64,000 bases of DNA from positions 1 through 64,000 of the forward strand of contig JAFEBO010000011.1 of assembly GCA_018242625.1 (NCBI GenBank), given 5' to 3'. Below the pieces are notes generated by a model that was not told the DNA's origin, searched no databases, and saw only the letters and a program-made list of their open reading frames with translations. The translations under genes and the position numbers were made by a program. Positions 17,081-26,188 of this stretch are shown one piece after another. The stretch is from Planctomycetota bacterium (GTDB lineage: Bacteria; Planctomycetota; Phycisphaerae; Phycisphaerales; UBA1924). Within the stretch, counting starts at the first letter, position 1, and the number at the start of each line of letters is the position of its first letter.

Positions 17081-18295
17081 ATGACCTTGCGAAAACTTCT
17101 TTCCGCCACCACGGCGATCCTCGCCGCTCTGCTCCCTGCCTCGTGTGACAAACCAAAAGAAGAAAAGAAGGCGCCCCCGCCGCCCGTCGTGCTGGTTTCG
17201 ACCATCACTCCGTCGGATGTTCCCATCTGGTCGGAGTGGGTCGCAACAACCGACGGGTGCGTGAACGCAAAGATCCGGGCTCAGGTCGCCGGCTATCTGA
17301 CAAAGCAGAATTACACCGAGGGCGCGCTGGTCAGAAAGGGCGATGTGCTTTTCACGATCGACGACCGGCCGTTCAAGGCCGCGCTCGACCAGGCGAAGGG
17401 AGAGCTGGCGCAGCAGCAGGCCCGGCTGGGCAAGGCTGTGATCGACGTGAACCGCTACACGCCCCTCGCCGCCGAACAGGCGATCAGCCAGCAGGAACTG
17501 GACGATGCCGTTCAGGCCAAGCTTGCGGCCGAGGCAGCGGTCGCCGCGGCAAAGGCCGTGGTGGAGAACGCGGAAGTCAACCTTGGCTTCACCAAGGTCA
17601 CATCGCTGATCGACGGCGTGGCGGGGCTTGCAAACGCCCAGATTGGCGATCTGGTCGGCCCCCAGGGGATGGAACTCACCGCCGTATCCACCGTGAATCC
17701 GATCAAGGTGTATTTCACGGTGAGCGAGCAGGAATACCTCAACTGGAAAATGCAGAATCCCGAAGGCACCGATGAACAGCGGAGCAGGGACCTGAAATTC
17801 GACCTGGTGCTCTCGAACGGTGTGACCTGGCCGCACAAGGGCACGTTCCTGTTCGCCGACCGGCAGATCGATGTTCGCACGGGCTCGATCCGGCTGACGG
17901 CCGTGTTCCCAAACCCGGACAACATCCTCCGGCCGGGCCAGTTCGGGCTGATCCGCACTGTCATCCGGACGGACAAAGGCGTTTTGCTGGTTCCCCAGCG
18001 CGCGGTCATCGAGATCCAGGGGCTGCACCAGGTGATGGTGGTAGAAGGCGACAAGGTGGCCGTACGCCCCGTGAAAATGGGCGACCGCATCAAGAGCGAC
18101 TGGATCGTGCTTTCCGGCCTCAAGGCGGGCGACCGCGTGGTCGTCGAAGGTCAGCAAAGAATCCGCCCGGGCATGCCCGTCCAAGCCGAGACGTACTCGC
18201 CCGACAGCGCGGAGAAAGCGGGTTTCGCGACGGGCACCGCCACCACCCCCACCCCCGCTCCCACGCCCGCCCCCGCCAAACAGGGGGCCCGCTAA
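17081..18295 (+). CDS. RND efflux periplasmic adaptor lipoprotein (MexA/AcrA type)
   Basis: 404 residues from ATG 17081. Signal with lipobox LLPASC, so the adaptor is anchored to the inner membrane by lipid. The lipoyl halves AKIRAQVAGYLTKQNY and NLGFTKVTSLIDGVAG enclose an alpha hairpin (ALDQAKGELAQQQARLG to AVAAAKAVVENAE). The beta-barrel and membrane-proximal domains follow (GTFLFADRQIDVRTGSI, LVPQRAVIEIQGLHQVMVV). The tail is a Pro/Thr-rich linker. It joins the pump encoded four bases downstream to the outer-membrane channel. Transported compounds cannot be inferred. Confidence 0.92.
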   Translation: MTLRKLLSATTAILAALLPASCDKPKEEKKAPPPPVVLVSTITPSDVPIWSEWVATTDGCVNAKIRAQVAGYLTKQNYTEGALVRKGDVLFTIDDRPFKAALDQAKGELAQQQARLGKAVIDVNRYTPLAAEQAISQQELDDAVQAKLAAEAAVAAAKAVVENAEVNLGFTKVTSLIDGVAGLANAQIGDLVGPQGMELTAVSTVNPIKVYFTVSEQEYLNWKMQNPEGTDEQRSRDLKFDLVLSNGVTWPHKGTFLFADRQIDVRTGSIRLTAVFPNPDNILRPGQFGLIRTVIRTDKGVLLVPQRAVIEIQGLHQVMVVEGDKVAVRPVKMGDRIKSDWIVLSGLKAGDRVVVEGQQRIRPGMPVQAETYSPDSAEKAGFATGTATTPTPAPTPAPAKQGAR

Positions 18296-18298
18296 GCA

Positions 18299-21200
18299 AT
18301 GTCCAAGTTCTTCATTAACCGGCCGATCGTGGCGATGGTCATCTCGATCATCATGGTCATCATCGGCCTGGTGAGCATGGTGCAGCTGCCGGTGGCGCAG
18401 TTTCCAAAGATCGCGCCCCCCGAAATCTACATCAGCACCACATACCCCGGCGCCGACGCGCTGACAATCGAAAAGTCCGTCGCCACCCCGATCGAACAGC
18501 AGATGAGCGGCGTCGACAACATGACGTACATGTACTCGCTGAACATGAACAGCGGCAACATGCGTCTTTACGTCGATTTCGATGTCACCACCGATCCGAA
18601 TACCGACCAGATTCTCGCGCAGATGCGAGTCACGCAGGCGAACAGCCAGCTTCCCTCGGCCGTCATCAACCAGGGCGTCACGGTCATCAAGTCGGTCACC
18701 GCGCCCCTGGTCCTCTTCGCTCTCACATCTCCCAACAAGACCTACGACCAGACGTTCCTCGCCAACTACGCCTACATCAACATCAACGACCCGCTGCTGC
18801 GTGTCCCGGGCATCGGCCAGGTCCAGGTCTTCGGCGCCGGCCAGTACGCGATGCGGCTCTGGGTCAATCCGGACCTGCTCGCCAAGCTCGACATCACCGT
18901 TCCCGAAATCGTCAACGCCATCCAGCAGCAGAACACGGTGAATCCCGCCGGCCAGATCGGCGGCGAGCCCATCCCCAGGGGGCAGGAATTCACCTACGCG
19001 GTGCGATCCACCGGGCGTCTGGAAACCGAGGAAGACTTCGGAAAGATCGTCATCCGCGCCAAGCCCGATGGCTCGTTTGTGCGTGTGGGAGATGTCGCAC
19101 GCATCCAGCTCGGTGCGCAGAACTACACGCAGAAGGCCTTCCTCGACAAGGGGCCCGCGGCTCTCGTCGCGATCTACCAGATTCCCGGCTCGAACGCCGT
19201 GCAGGCCGCCGCGCAGGCGCACGCGCTGATGGACACGATGAAGGAGAAGTTCCCGCCGGACATGGACTACGTGGTTGCGCTGGACACCACGCTCGCGGTG
19301 ACGGAGGGCATCAAGGAAATCGAGCACACGCTGTGGGAAGCGCTGGTGCTGGTCATCATTGTCGTTTACATATTCCTCCAGGGATGGCGTGCGACCATCA
19401 TCCCTCTGCTCGCGGTGCCGGTCTCACTGATCGGAACATTTGCAGTCTTCCCGCTGCTGGGGTTCTCGATCAACACGCTGAGTCTCTTCGGGCTCGTGCT
19501 GGCGATCGGCCTGGTGGTCGACGATGCGATCGTCGTTGTGGAAGCGGTCGAGCACCACATCGAGCACGGAAAGACCCCCAAGGAAGCCGCCCTCAAGGCG
19601 ATGGAAGAGGTCTCGGGTCCGGTCGTCGCGATCGCGGTCATTCTTTCCGCGGTGTTCCTCCCCACGGTTTTCATTCCGGGCATCACCGGGCGGCTTTACC
19701 AGCAGTTCGCGGTGACGATCGCCATCTCCGTGATCATCTCGGCTTTCAACGCCCTGACGCTGAGCCCCGCGATGGCCGCGCTCCTGCTCAAACCCAAAAA
19801 GCCCAGCCGCGGGCCGCTCGGGCTTTTCTTCAAGGGATTCAACACTGTTTTCGGCAAGACCACCGACGGTTACGTCGCGATCTGCCGCCTGCTCATCCGA
19901 CGCTGGGTTTTGGGCATGCTCATCCTGGGGGCCATCACCTATAGCGCCGTGTGGTTCGGCAAGCAGCTCGCGCCCTCATTCCTTCCGGACGAGGACCAGG
20001 GATTCCTGTACGCGGCGGTTCAATTGCCCAACGCCGCCAGCCTGCAGCGCACCGAGGAAGTCCTGAAGCTGGCCGAGGCGAAAATGCAGGAAGTGCCGGG
20101 CATCGCCCACGTGACTTCCGTCGCCGGCTTTTCGCTCTTCAGCAACGTGAACAACACCTACAGCGGATTTTTCTTCATCACCCTCAAACCCTGGTCTGAG
20201 CGAAAAACTCCCGAGACGAGCTACGAAACGATCAAGCGGACACTGTCCGGCATTCTCGCTTCGTTCCCGCAGGCGATCGGCTTTGCCTTCCCGCCTCCCG
20301 CGATCCCCGGCGTCGGAACCTCCGGCGGTGTGACGTTCATACTGGAAGACCGGGCCGGCGGCGACGTGAAATTCCTGGCGGAGCAAACAGAGAAGTTCCT
20401 GGCGGCCGCCCGGAAGCGGCCCGAGCTGGCGAGCGTGATCTCGACCGAGCTCCTGCAAGTCCCGCAGATCTACGCCGATGTCGATCGGGACAAGGTGCTC
20501 AAGCAGGGAGTTGACCTGCAGCAGGTTTTCCAGACGATGCAGGCGTTCATGGGCGGCGCCTTTGTCAACTATTTCAACCGGTTCGGACGCCAGTGGCAGG
20601 TCTACGTGCAGGCGGAGGGCGAATTCCGCTCCAAGATCGAGGACCTTGGACAGTTTTACGTCCGCAATACGGGCGGGTCTCCGGTGCCGCTCACGGCCGT
20701 AACCGCGACCCGCTCGATCACGGGACCGGAATTCACGATGCGGTACAACCTGTACCGCTGTGCCCAGATCAATGCCGCGGCAGCGCCGGGGTACAGCAGC
20801 GCTCAGGCGATGCGAGCGCTGGAAGAAGCGTTTGCCGAATCGATGCCTCAGGAGATGGGCTTTGACTACATGGGCATGTCCTACCAGGAACAGCAGGCGC
20901 AAAAAGGCGTGAGCGCCGTGGTCATCTTCTCGCTCTCACTGCTGTTTGTCTTCCTGATCCTCGCGGGTCTGTACGAGAGCTGGTCCTTGCCCTTCTCGGT
21001 CCTGCTCAGCACACCCATCGCCGTCGCGGGCGCTTTCGCTGCCCTGCATTTCCGACATATGGAAAACAACATATATGCCCAGATCGGCCTGGTCATGCTC
21101 ATCGGGCTGGCGGCGAAGAACGCGATTCTGATTGTTGAGTTTGCCAAGATGGGTTACGACCAGGGCAAGCCGCTCTTGGATGCGGCACTGGAGGGCGCCA

Positions 21201-21466
21201 AGCTCCGCCTCAGGCCCATCCTGATGACGTCCTTCGCCTTCGTGCTGGGCTGCGTGCCGCTGGCTATCGCGTCGGGCGCGGGAGCGATTTCCCGGCAGGT
21301 GATGGGAACCGCCGTCATCGGAGGCATGCTCGCTTCCACGCTGATCGCCATCTTCATCATCCCCGCCGGCTTCTACCTCGTTGAAAAAATCCGGGGCGAG
21401 AAGGAGCACGCGACGCCCCCCGCGGGCGATCTCCCGGCGCAGGGAGTTCAGGGAGCACATTCATGA
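18299..21466 (+). CDS. RND efflux pump inner-membrane transporter (HAE1, MexB/AcrB type)
   Basis: 1055 residues, typical length. N-terminus MSKFFINRPIVAMVISI is the family pattern; twelve transmembrane helices with two large periplasmic loops are evident. The proton-relay motif in TM4 is GLVVDDAIVVVEAVE with the paired Asp residues. TM10-11 carries GLAAKNAILIVEFAK, and the periplasmic porter region includes FPPPAIPGVGTSGG. It exports hydrophobic or amphiphilic compounds using the proton gradient. Its stop overlaps the outer-membrane gene by four bases. Confidence 0.95.
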   Translation: MSKFFINRPIVAMVISIIMVIIGLVSMVQLPVAQFPKIAPPEIYISTTYPGADALTIEKSVATPIEQQMSGVDNMTYMYSLNMNSGNMRLYVDFDVTTDPNTDQILAQMRVTQANSQLPSAVINQGVTVIKSVTAPLVLFALTSPNKTYDQTFLANYAYININDPLLRVPGIGQVQVFGAGQYAMRLWVNPDLLAKLDITVPEIVNAIQQQNTVNPAGQIGGEPIPRGQEFTYAVRSTGRLETEEDFGKIVIRAKPDGSFVRVGDVARIQLGAQNYTQKAFLDKGPAALVAIYQIPGSNAVQAAAQAHALMDTMKEKFPPDMDYVVALDTTLAVTEGIKEIEHTLWEALVLVIIVVYIFLQGWRATIIPLLAVPVSLIGTFAVFPLLGFSINTLSLFGLVLAIGLVVDDAIVVVEAVEHHIEHGKTPKEAALKAMEEVSGPVVAIAVILSAVFLPTVFIPGITGRLYQQFAVTIAISVIISAFNALTLSPAMAALLLKPKKPSRGPLGLFFKGFNTVFGKTTDGYVAICRLLIRRWVLGMLILGAITYSAVWFGKQLAPSFLPDEDQGFLYAAVQLPNAASLQRTEEVLKLAEAKMQEVPGIAHVTSVAGFSLFSNVNNTYSGFFFITLKPWSERKTPETSYETIKRTLSGILASFPQAIGFAFPPPAIPGVGTSGGVTFILEDRAGGDVKFLAEQTEKFLAAARKRPELASVISTELLQVPQIYADVDRDKVLKQGVDLQQVFQTMQAFMGGAFVNYFNRFGRQWQVYVQAEGEFRSKIEDLGQFYVRNTGGSPVPLTAVTATRSITGPEFTMRYNLYRCAQINAAAAPGYSSAQAMRALEEAFAESMPQEMGFDYMGMSYQEQQAQKGVSAVVIFSLSLLFVFLILAGLYESWSLPFSVLLSTPIAVAGAFAALHFRHMENNIYAQIGLVMLIGLAAKNAILIVEFAKMGYDQGKPLLDAALEGAKLRLRPILMTSFAFVLGCVPLAIASGAGAISRQVMGTAVIGGMLASTLIAIFIIPAGFYLVEKIRGEKEHATPPAGDLPAQGVQGAHS

Positions 21467-22944
21467 ACCGTGGAGTTCGGTTCATTCTCTGTTCCGTCAT
21501 CGCCGCGGCCGCGGGTTGCAAACCCATGGGTCCGGACTATTCCCGCCCGACGACGCAGACTCCGGAGGTATTCCGAGGTCAGGCGGCTCCGCAGCAGGTA
21601 TCGATCGCGCAGACCGGCTGGTGGGAGATTTACAAGGATCCGGCCCTTGCGGGTCTGATCCGCGAGGGCTTCGCGAACAACTTCGACTCTCGAATCGCCG
21701 TTGCACGTGTGGAGCAGGCGCGGCAGCTCTCGATGCAGGCCCGATCCCAGTATTACCCGAGTGTTGGCTACCAGGGCGGAACCAACTACGGCAAGAACGA
21801 CTTTGTCGGAAATCCTGTCGACAACAGCGGATCCGAGAGCTGGACGGGGTACGGGGTGATCGCCGTCAACTGGGAGCTTGACGTGTGGGGGCGTATCCGG
21901 CGACTCAACGAAGCGGCACTCGCCCGGTATCTTGCAACGGAGGAGGCTCGCAACGCAATCCAGGTCAGCCTTCTGGCGGAGATCGCGACCGCGTACTTTG
22001 AGCTGCTCGAACTTGACCTCGAGAAGCAGATCGCTATCCGAACAGCGAAGAGCTTCAGTGACAGTCTGCATCTGTTCTCGCAGCGGCTGGCGGGTGGGGC
22101 GGCATCGAAGCTGGAAACTTCCCGAGCCGCCGCGTCGCTCGCTTCCGTCACCGCGCGCATCCCGGATCTGGAGCGTGTGATTTCCCTCAAGGAAAACGAA
22201 CTCTGCGTTCTCATCGGACGCATCCCGGGACCCATCGAGCGCACGGCGGTACTCGGCGATCAATGGACGCCCCCGGAAGTGCCCGCCGGCATCCCTTCGC
22301 AGCTTCTTGAGCGGCGCCCGGACATCCGCTCGGCGGAGCAGCAACTGCGCGCCGCGAACGCCGAGATCGGAGTCGCCGAAGCCGACTACTTCCCCAAGAT
22401 CGGGCTGACGACCTACCTGGGAGCTGTCTCGAGCGACCTGGTCCAGGCTTCGGGCGGGGGAAGCTGGGCCTGGGCTCTGGGCGCCAATCTGACCGGCCCG
22501 ATTTTCAGCGGTGGAAAGCTTGATGCCCAGCTCGCGGCCCGCAAGGCCGCGTGGGACGAAGCACGCCTCAACTATCAGAAGACCGCTCTGATTGCACTCC
22601 GCGAGGTTTCGGACAGCCTGATCGATCGGGAGAAGCTCGCGCAGGTGAGAACCGAGCAGGAAAAGAGCGTGTCGGCCCACAGCGAATCTGTGGATGTTGC
22701 CACCAAGCGGTATGCCGCAGGCAAGGCCTCGTACTTTGAAGTGCTCGACGCCCAGCAGGAGCTCTATCCCGCCGAGAACACGCTGGCGCAGGTTCGTCTC
22801 AGTCAGCTTCTCGCGGTTGTCAAGCTGTACAAAGCGCTGGGTGGCGGCTGGGACATCCCCGATCCGGTAATTCACCCGCCCAAGGCCGAAGTGGCGACTC
22901 GGCCCGGCCCTGTGCAGGACCCTGAGACTCCTGCGGGGAAGTGA
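21463..22944 (+). CDS. Outer-membrane efflux lipoprotein (OprM/NodT, TolC family)
   Basis: 493 residues. Lipoprotein signal with lipobox AAAGC at about residue 19. The OprM-type sequence starts GPDYSRPTTQTPEVFRG and continues with TGWWEIYKDPALAGLIREG; two long coiled-coil repeats each end in the TolC-like features (ELDVWGRIRRLNEAAL and GPIFSGGKLDAQLAARKAAWD; IPSQLLERRPDIRSAEQQL). It is the exit channel of the pump and completes a three-gene operon (adaptor, pump, channel) with gaps or overlaps of a few bases. Confidence 0.93.
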   Translation: MNRGVRFILCSVIAAAAGCKPMGPDYSRPTTQTPEVFRGQAAPQQVSIAQTGWWEIYKDPALAGLIREGFANNFDSRIAVARVEQARQLSMQARSQYYPSVGYQGGTNYGKNDFVGNPVDNSGSESWTGYGVIAVNWELDVWGRIRRLNEAALARYLATEEARNAIQVSLLAEIATAYFELLELDLEKQIAIRTAKSFSDSLHLFSQRLAGGAASKLETSRAAASLASVTARIPDLERVISLKENELCVLIGRIPGPIERTAVLGDQWTPPEVPAGIPSQLLERRPDIRSAEQQLRAANAEIGVAEADYFPKIGLTTYLGAVSSDLVQASGGGSWAWALGANLTGPIFSGGKLDAQLAARKAAWDEARLNYQKTALIALREVSDSLIDREKLAQVRTEQEKSVSAHSESVDVATKRYAAGKASYFEVLDAQQELYPAENTLAQVRLSQLLAVVKLYKALGGGWDIPDPVIHPPKAEVATRPGPVQDPETPAGK

Positions 22945-22962
22945 ACGTCCACGTCCCGGACA

Positions 22963-23730
22963 CTACTGCAGGCTCGCCGGCTTGATTTTCGTCAGCAGTT
23001 TCCCGATTGTCGTGCCGGGCTCTTCGATCTTCCTGGCCTCGGCCTGCGCACGCTGGTAGTGCATCACGCGCTGGGCCTCTGCGTCCGGCGCCTTGGGATC
23101 AACGCGGAGCACATCCGCGCAGGCGCGATAGACAACAAGGTGCTGCAGCCATTCATCATCCGGGGCGACCATCTTGCGCCAGCAGGGGTCGACAAAGTTG
23201 AGATGGACGAGCGCGTCGTTGGCTCGCCCTTCCCGCAGGAGCCACACGACGAGCGACGTCTCGATCATGAGTGATTCCAGCCCCGTGCGTTTGCCCGCCG
23301 CGCCCATCTTCTTGATCAGATCTTCGGCAACGACAATCCGCTGGTCCCAGAGGCCGTTCATCTGGCTCGCATCGATCGGGAAACGCTGCTTCATCATCGA
23401 TTCTGTGAAGCCGATGAGGTTGAGCCAGCTCGCGCCCGGAGTCTCTTCGGAAAGGGAACGCAAGTACTTAGTGGTCAGATTGGTGAAAAGCATCGCGTTC
23501 TCGACGGTCTGCTTTTCTTTCGCTTGCGAAATCCGCAGCGCTTCGAGCTCGGCGCTCTTTCTCGCGACTTCCGCATGCCCGACGAGATAAGTCGCCACCG
23601 CCAGCATCGCGACCAGCGCGATCAACACGCCTCCCGCCAACCCCACGCCACGGGAGATCGCCGCAGCGCCAGTCTGTAACGCCTGGCCCAGCCCGGGCTG
23701 GTCCACGAGATGGGTTCGGAGGCAAGCCAC
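22963..23730 (-). CDS. Membrane and C-terminal part of the split Ser/Thr kinase
   Basis: This frame encodes a transmembrane helix (LAGGVLIALVAMLAVATYLV), then a charged helix (HAEVARKSAELEALRISQAKE) and about 170 helical residues ending at 22963. The first 27 residues overlap the end of the kinase frame and are probably not translated as such. A single G missing from the run at 23641-23644 (GGGG on this strand) would join the kinase domain directly to the membrane helix, giving the usual planctomycete order kinase-TM-sensor. The extracytoplasmic part has no recognised domain. It ends 18 bases from the convergent efflux operon. Confidence 0.65.
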   Translation of the reverse strand: MACLRTHLVDQPGLGQALQTGAAAISRGVGLAGGVLIALVAMLAVATYLVGHAEVARKSAELEALRISQAKEKQTVENAMLFTNLTTKYLRSLSEETPGASWLNLIGFTESMMKQRFPIDASQMNGLWDQRIVVAEDLIKKMGAAGKRTGLESLMIETSLVVWLLREGRANDALVHLNFVDPCWRKMVAPDDEWLQHLVVYRACADVLRVDPKAPDAEAQRVMHYQRAQAEARKIEEPGTTIGKLLTKIKPASLQ

Positions 23731-24932
23731 GAGCGCAGGTCGGCGGCAAGACCGTCGGCGGACGCGTAGCGGCTCTCCGCGTTCGGGTGCAGAGCCCGCA
23801 TGCAGATCGCGTCCAAATCCTCGTCGACTTCGGGGCGCAGCTGACGCACCGAAGCCGGCCCGATGCCGTCCGTTCGGGAGAGTTGTTCTGCCGCCGCCTG
23901 CCGGGTCGGACCGTTCGGAAACAGGTCCGTCAGGAGCCAGTAGAGAATCCCGCCAAGTGCATAAACGTCGTCCTGCACGACAGGCGGCTGCCCAAGGTAC
24001 TGCTGGGGCGACATGAACCCCAGCGAGCCGGCTCTGCCCTCGAGCGCAGTCTCGCCGACCCTGTGGCTGATGCCAAAGTCGGAGATCTTCGCTTCTCCGT
24101 CCTCGCCCATCAGCAGGTTCGCGGGCTTGAGGTCGCGATGAATCAGCCCCGCCGAGTGGGCCGCTTGCAGGCCCCGGGCAGCGCCGAGCACGATCTCGAC
24201 GGCCCGCCGGAGGGGAAATCTCCCCGCGACCTTGCGCCTCTCGCTTTCGAGGGATCCGCCACGAACGTACTCAAAGACGGCCGCCCACGAGCTTCCCGGG
24301 CCGCGGATCCGGTCCAGCACCCGCACAACGTTTGAATGAACCACCCGCCTGGCCTTGGAAGCCTCCTCGGCGTCCCAGTCGGTGCCCACCTGCTTGACGG
24401 CGACCCATGCGGGGCTGTCCGGCTCCGAAAGCGATCGGTCCTGCCCCAGATAAACCGCCCCCTGCGATCCAACGCCCAGCACCTGATGCAGGCGGTAACG
24501 CAGGTGGCCTGACGCCAGCTTGGGCCCGATGTCACAGGGAAGTTCGAGCATCCCGGCGCTCGACTGGCGGGCGGCGAGAATCGTCGTATCCACCATCGCT
24601 CCGGACAGCGCGTGCGCCGTTCGGATGGCGTTCTCGAGCTGGGGATGCCGGGCGACCAGCAGTTCGCAGGCCTTGTCCGGGTTTTCCCCACGCGTGCGCA
24701 TGGAACGGAGCGTGACCTCGATCGCGGCATCAAGCGGGACAGGGCGCCGCCCCAGGTCCGGGATCGCTTCGAGGAAATGCCCGAGTTCGAGGGCTGCTCC
24801 GTCTCCGAACTTTTCCACTATCGCGTCCGCAAGATCGTCATCGTCCAGCGAGACAAGCGAACTCATCACTTCGAGATTGAGCCGGTGGCGCTCTCCGCCC
24901 GCGTCGCCACCGGATTTGACAAGCCGCAGCAT
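23622..24932 (-). CDS. Serine/threonine protein kinase (PknB-like), frame broken after the kinase domain
   Basis: 436 residues. The kinase domain (about 145-415) is intact: glycine loop LGVGSQGAVYLG (152-163), Lys180, HRDLKPANLL (265-274), DFG (285-287), SPQQYLGQPPVVQDDVYALG. Residues 1-140 are an N-terminal region common to planctomycete kinases beside sigma factors. The frame ends within DLRSWLASEPISW...RRYRLALRRSPVAWGW, the juxtamembrane stretch that normally runs into a membrane helix; the helix continues in the next frame. Its ATG overlaps the sigma-factor stop (TAATG), so it is coupled to that gene. Confidence 0.85.
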   Translation of the reverse strand: MLRLVKSGGDAGGERHRLNLEVMSSLVSLDDDDLADAIVEKFGDGAALELGHFLEAIPDLGRRPVPLDAAIEVTLRSMRTRGENPDKACELLVARHPQLENAIRTAHALSGAMVDTTILAARQSSAGMLELPCDIGPKLASGHLRYRLHQVLGVGSQGAVYLGQDRSLSEPDSPAWVAVKQVGTDWDAEEASKARRVVHSNVVRVLDRIRGPGSSWAAVFEYVRGGSLESERRKVAGRFPLRRAVEIVLGAARGLQAAHSAGLIHRDLKPANLLMGEDGEAKISDFGISHRVGETALEGRAGSLGFMSPQQYLGQPPVVQDDVYALGGILYWLLTDLFPNGPTRQAAAEQLSRTDGIGPASVRQLRPEVDEDLDAICMRALHPNAESRYASADGLAADLRSWLASEPISWTSPGWARRYRLALRRSPVAWGWREAC

Positions 24933-25501
24933 TACTGAACCTCCCCGGCGCCGGCACGCAGCTTTTTGCGGATTCTCTCCCAGCGTTTCCGCACCGCGAC
25001 GGCCTCGATTCCGAATTCCTGCGCGATCGCGGGATGCTCAAATCCCATGAGCCACAACGTCAGAACCTGCCTGTCCATCGGATCGTCCAGCCGGCGGAGC
25101 ATGTCATCGAGCTCTCCTTCCATCCCGTCCGAACGGTTTCGTTCTGCGCGGGCCAGCCGGATCCGCCACTCGCGTGCGATGTCCGAATCGGGGCCTTCAA
25201 CCTGCTCAAGCCGCTGAACGATCCGCCCTTTATCAGCCAGCGCATTGTCGCCGATCGCGAAGATGAGAGCCCAGAGCTGTCTCTCGCTCTCGGCTCGTAC
25301 GGCCTTGTCGTAGACAAGCCGGTCGAATCGCCTGGCGATGGTTGAAACGAGTTCCTGCGAGTCGCAGAGCCGGCGCATGGCCCGCCCAAGTTTGTGGCGA
25401 TAACGGCGCCGGATCATCGCCTGGTTCTCGGTTAAAAACGCGGCCGCCGCCCCCCGGTCACCCGTCCGGATACGGTCGATGGTCTGGGCGAGAACTTCCA
25501 T
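24932..25501 (-). CDS. ECF-like sigma-70 family factor
   Basis: 189 residues from the ATG at 25501, preceded by AAAGG; an ATG at 25513 adds four residues. The sigma-2 region is around YRHKLGRAMRRLCDSQELVSTI, and sigma-4 is the helix-turn-helix DRQVLTLWLMGFEHPAIAQEFGIEAVAVRKRWERIRKKL, quoted in part as QVLTLWLMGFEHPAIAQEF. The gene overlaps the kinase start, the arrangement of kinase-associated ECF groups in planctomycetes, where phosphorylation of the factor is thought to control it. Target promoters are unknown. Confidence 0.75.
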   Translation of the reverse strand: MEVLAQTIDRIRTGDRGAAAAFLTENQAMIRRRYRHKLGRAMRRLCDSQELVSTIARRFDRLVYDKAVRAESERQLWALIFAIGDNALADKGRIVQRLEQVEGPDSDIAREWRIRLARAERNRSDGMEGELDDMLRRLDDPMDRQVLTLWLMGFEHPAIAQEFGIEAVAVRKRWERIRKKLRAGAGEVQ

Positions 25502-25694
25502 AACACCTTTCATATACGCGGCTTACTGAGCAGCCGCCCGATACCCAAATTCGCCCTTCTTGCCCCTTCCTCACATTCCACACGTACGAGGAAATCTTAC
25601 ACATTTTCCTCCGGTTTGTGTCACACATACCCCGTTTGTCACGCCCACTCCATGCCCTTGAGGGAATTCCCCCTCCCTGGCATGGAGATTTGTT
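25502..25694. other. Divergent promoter region
   Basis: About 190 bases between the sigma factor and a rightward exported-protein gene. It contains AT-richer sequence near 25590-25640 but no -35/-10 pair that I could assign. Both flanking operons must start here. Confidence 0.35.
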
Positions 25695-26159
25695 ATGGGT
25701 ACCGGCCGAGGTTGGGTGTGCCTGTCCGCGATCCTGGCGGCGTCGGTGGCCTCCCGTATCCACAGTCCGGCGATGGCTGATTCGCCCGGCTGCTCAAATC
25801 CGACCGATGCGTCAGAACCTTCCGATCCGATCGCGCAGTTCGCAACGAACCTGGATCCCTGGGACTGCATCAATACCTGGCTTGCATCCATGTGCTTTGT
25901 CGTGGGATGCGATCTGCAGAGTCAGACATCTCCAGAGGACCAGACTCTTCCCAAAGACCTGCACGCGCAGGCCTTTGTGATCGCGTACGAACTCACGGCC
26001 GGGCTCCGTTTCTTCACTCCCGACGAGCGTAAAGCCGCAATTCTCGCGAGCAAACAAATCCTCCAGATTCTCTCCGCGCATCCGGACCTCATGGAACCGG
26101 AACTGGAGAAATCGCTCCGTTTCACACTCTCGGATCTTCTGTGGCGGCTCGGCGCCTGA
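25695..26159 (+). CDS. Small exported protein, hypothetical
   Basis: 154 residues; ATG 25695 follows ATGGAGA by seven bases. The first 28 residues look like a signal peptide (CLSAILAASVASRIHSPAMA). The mature part has four Cys (SPGCSNP, WDCINTW, ASMCFVVGCD), suggesting disulfides, then a helical C-terminal half (FFTPDERKAAILASKQIL). Not recognised. It begins a rightward run with an HTH regulator 29 bases on and a TIR-like gene, but whether it belongs to their function is unknown. Confidence 0.55.
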   Translation: MGTGRGWVCLSAILAASVASRIHSPAMADSPGCSNPTDASEPSDPIAQFATNLDPWDCINTWLASMCFVVGCDLQSQTSPEDQTLPKDLHAQAFVIAYELTAGLRFFTPDERKAAILASKQILQILSAHPDLMEPELEKSLRFTLSDLLWRLGA

Positions 26160-26188
26160 GTCATTTTCACATGCTTTGGGGACCCCTC

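Noticed and set aside
17036..19327. Open minus-strand frame of about 760 codons
   Set aside because: Antisense to the RND adaptor and pump, whose families are certain.
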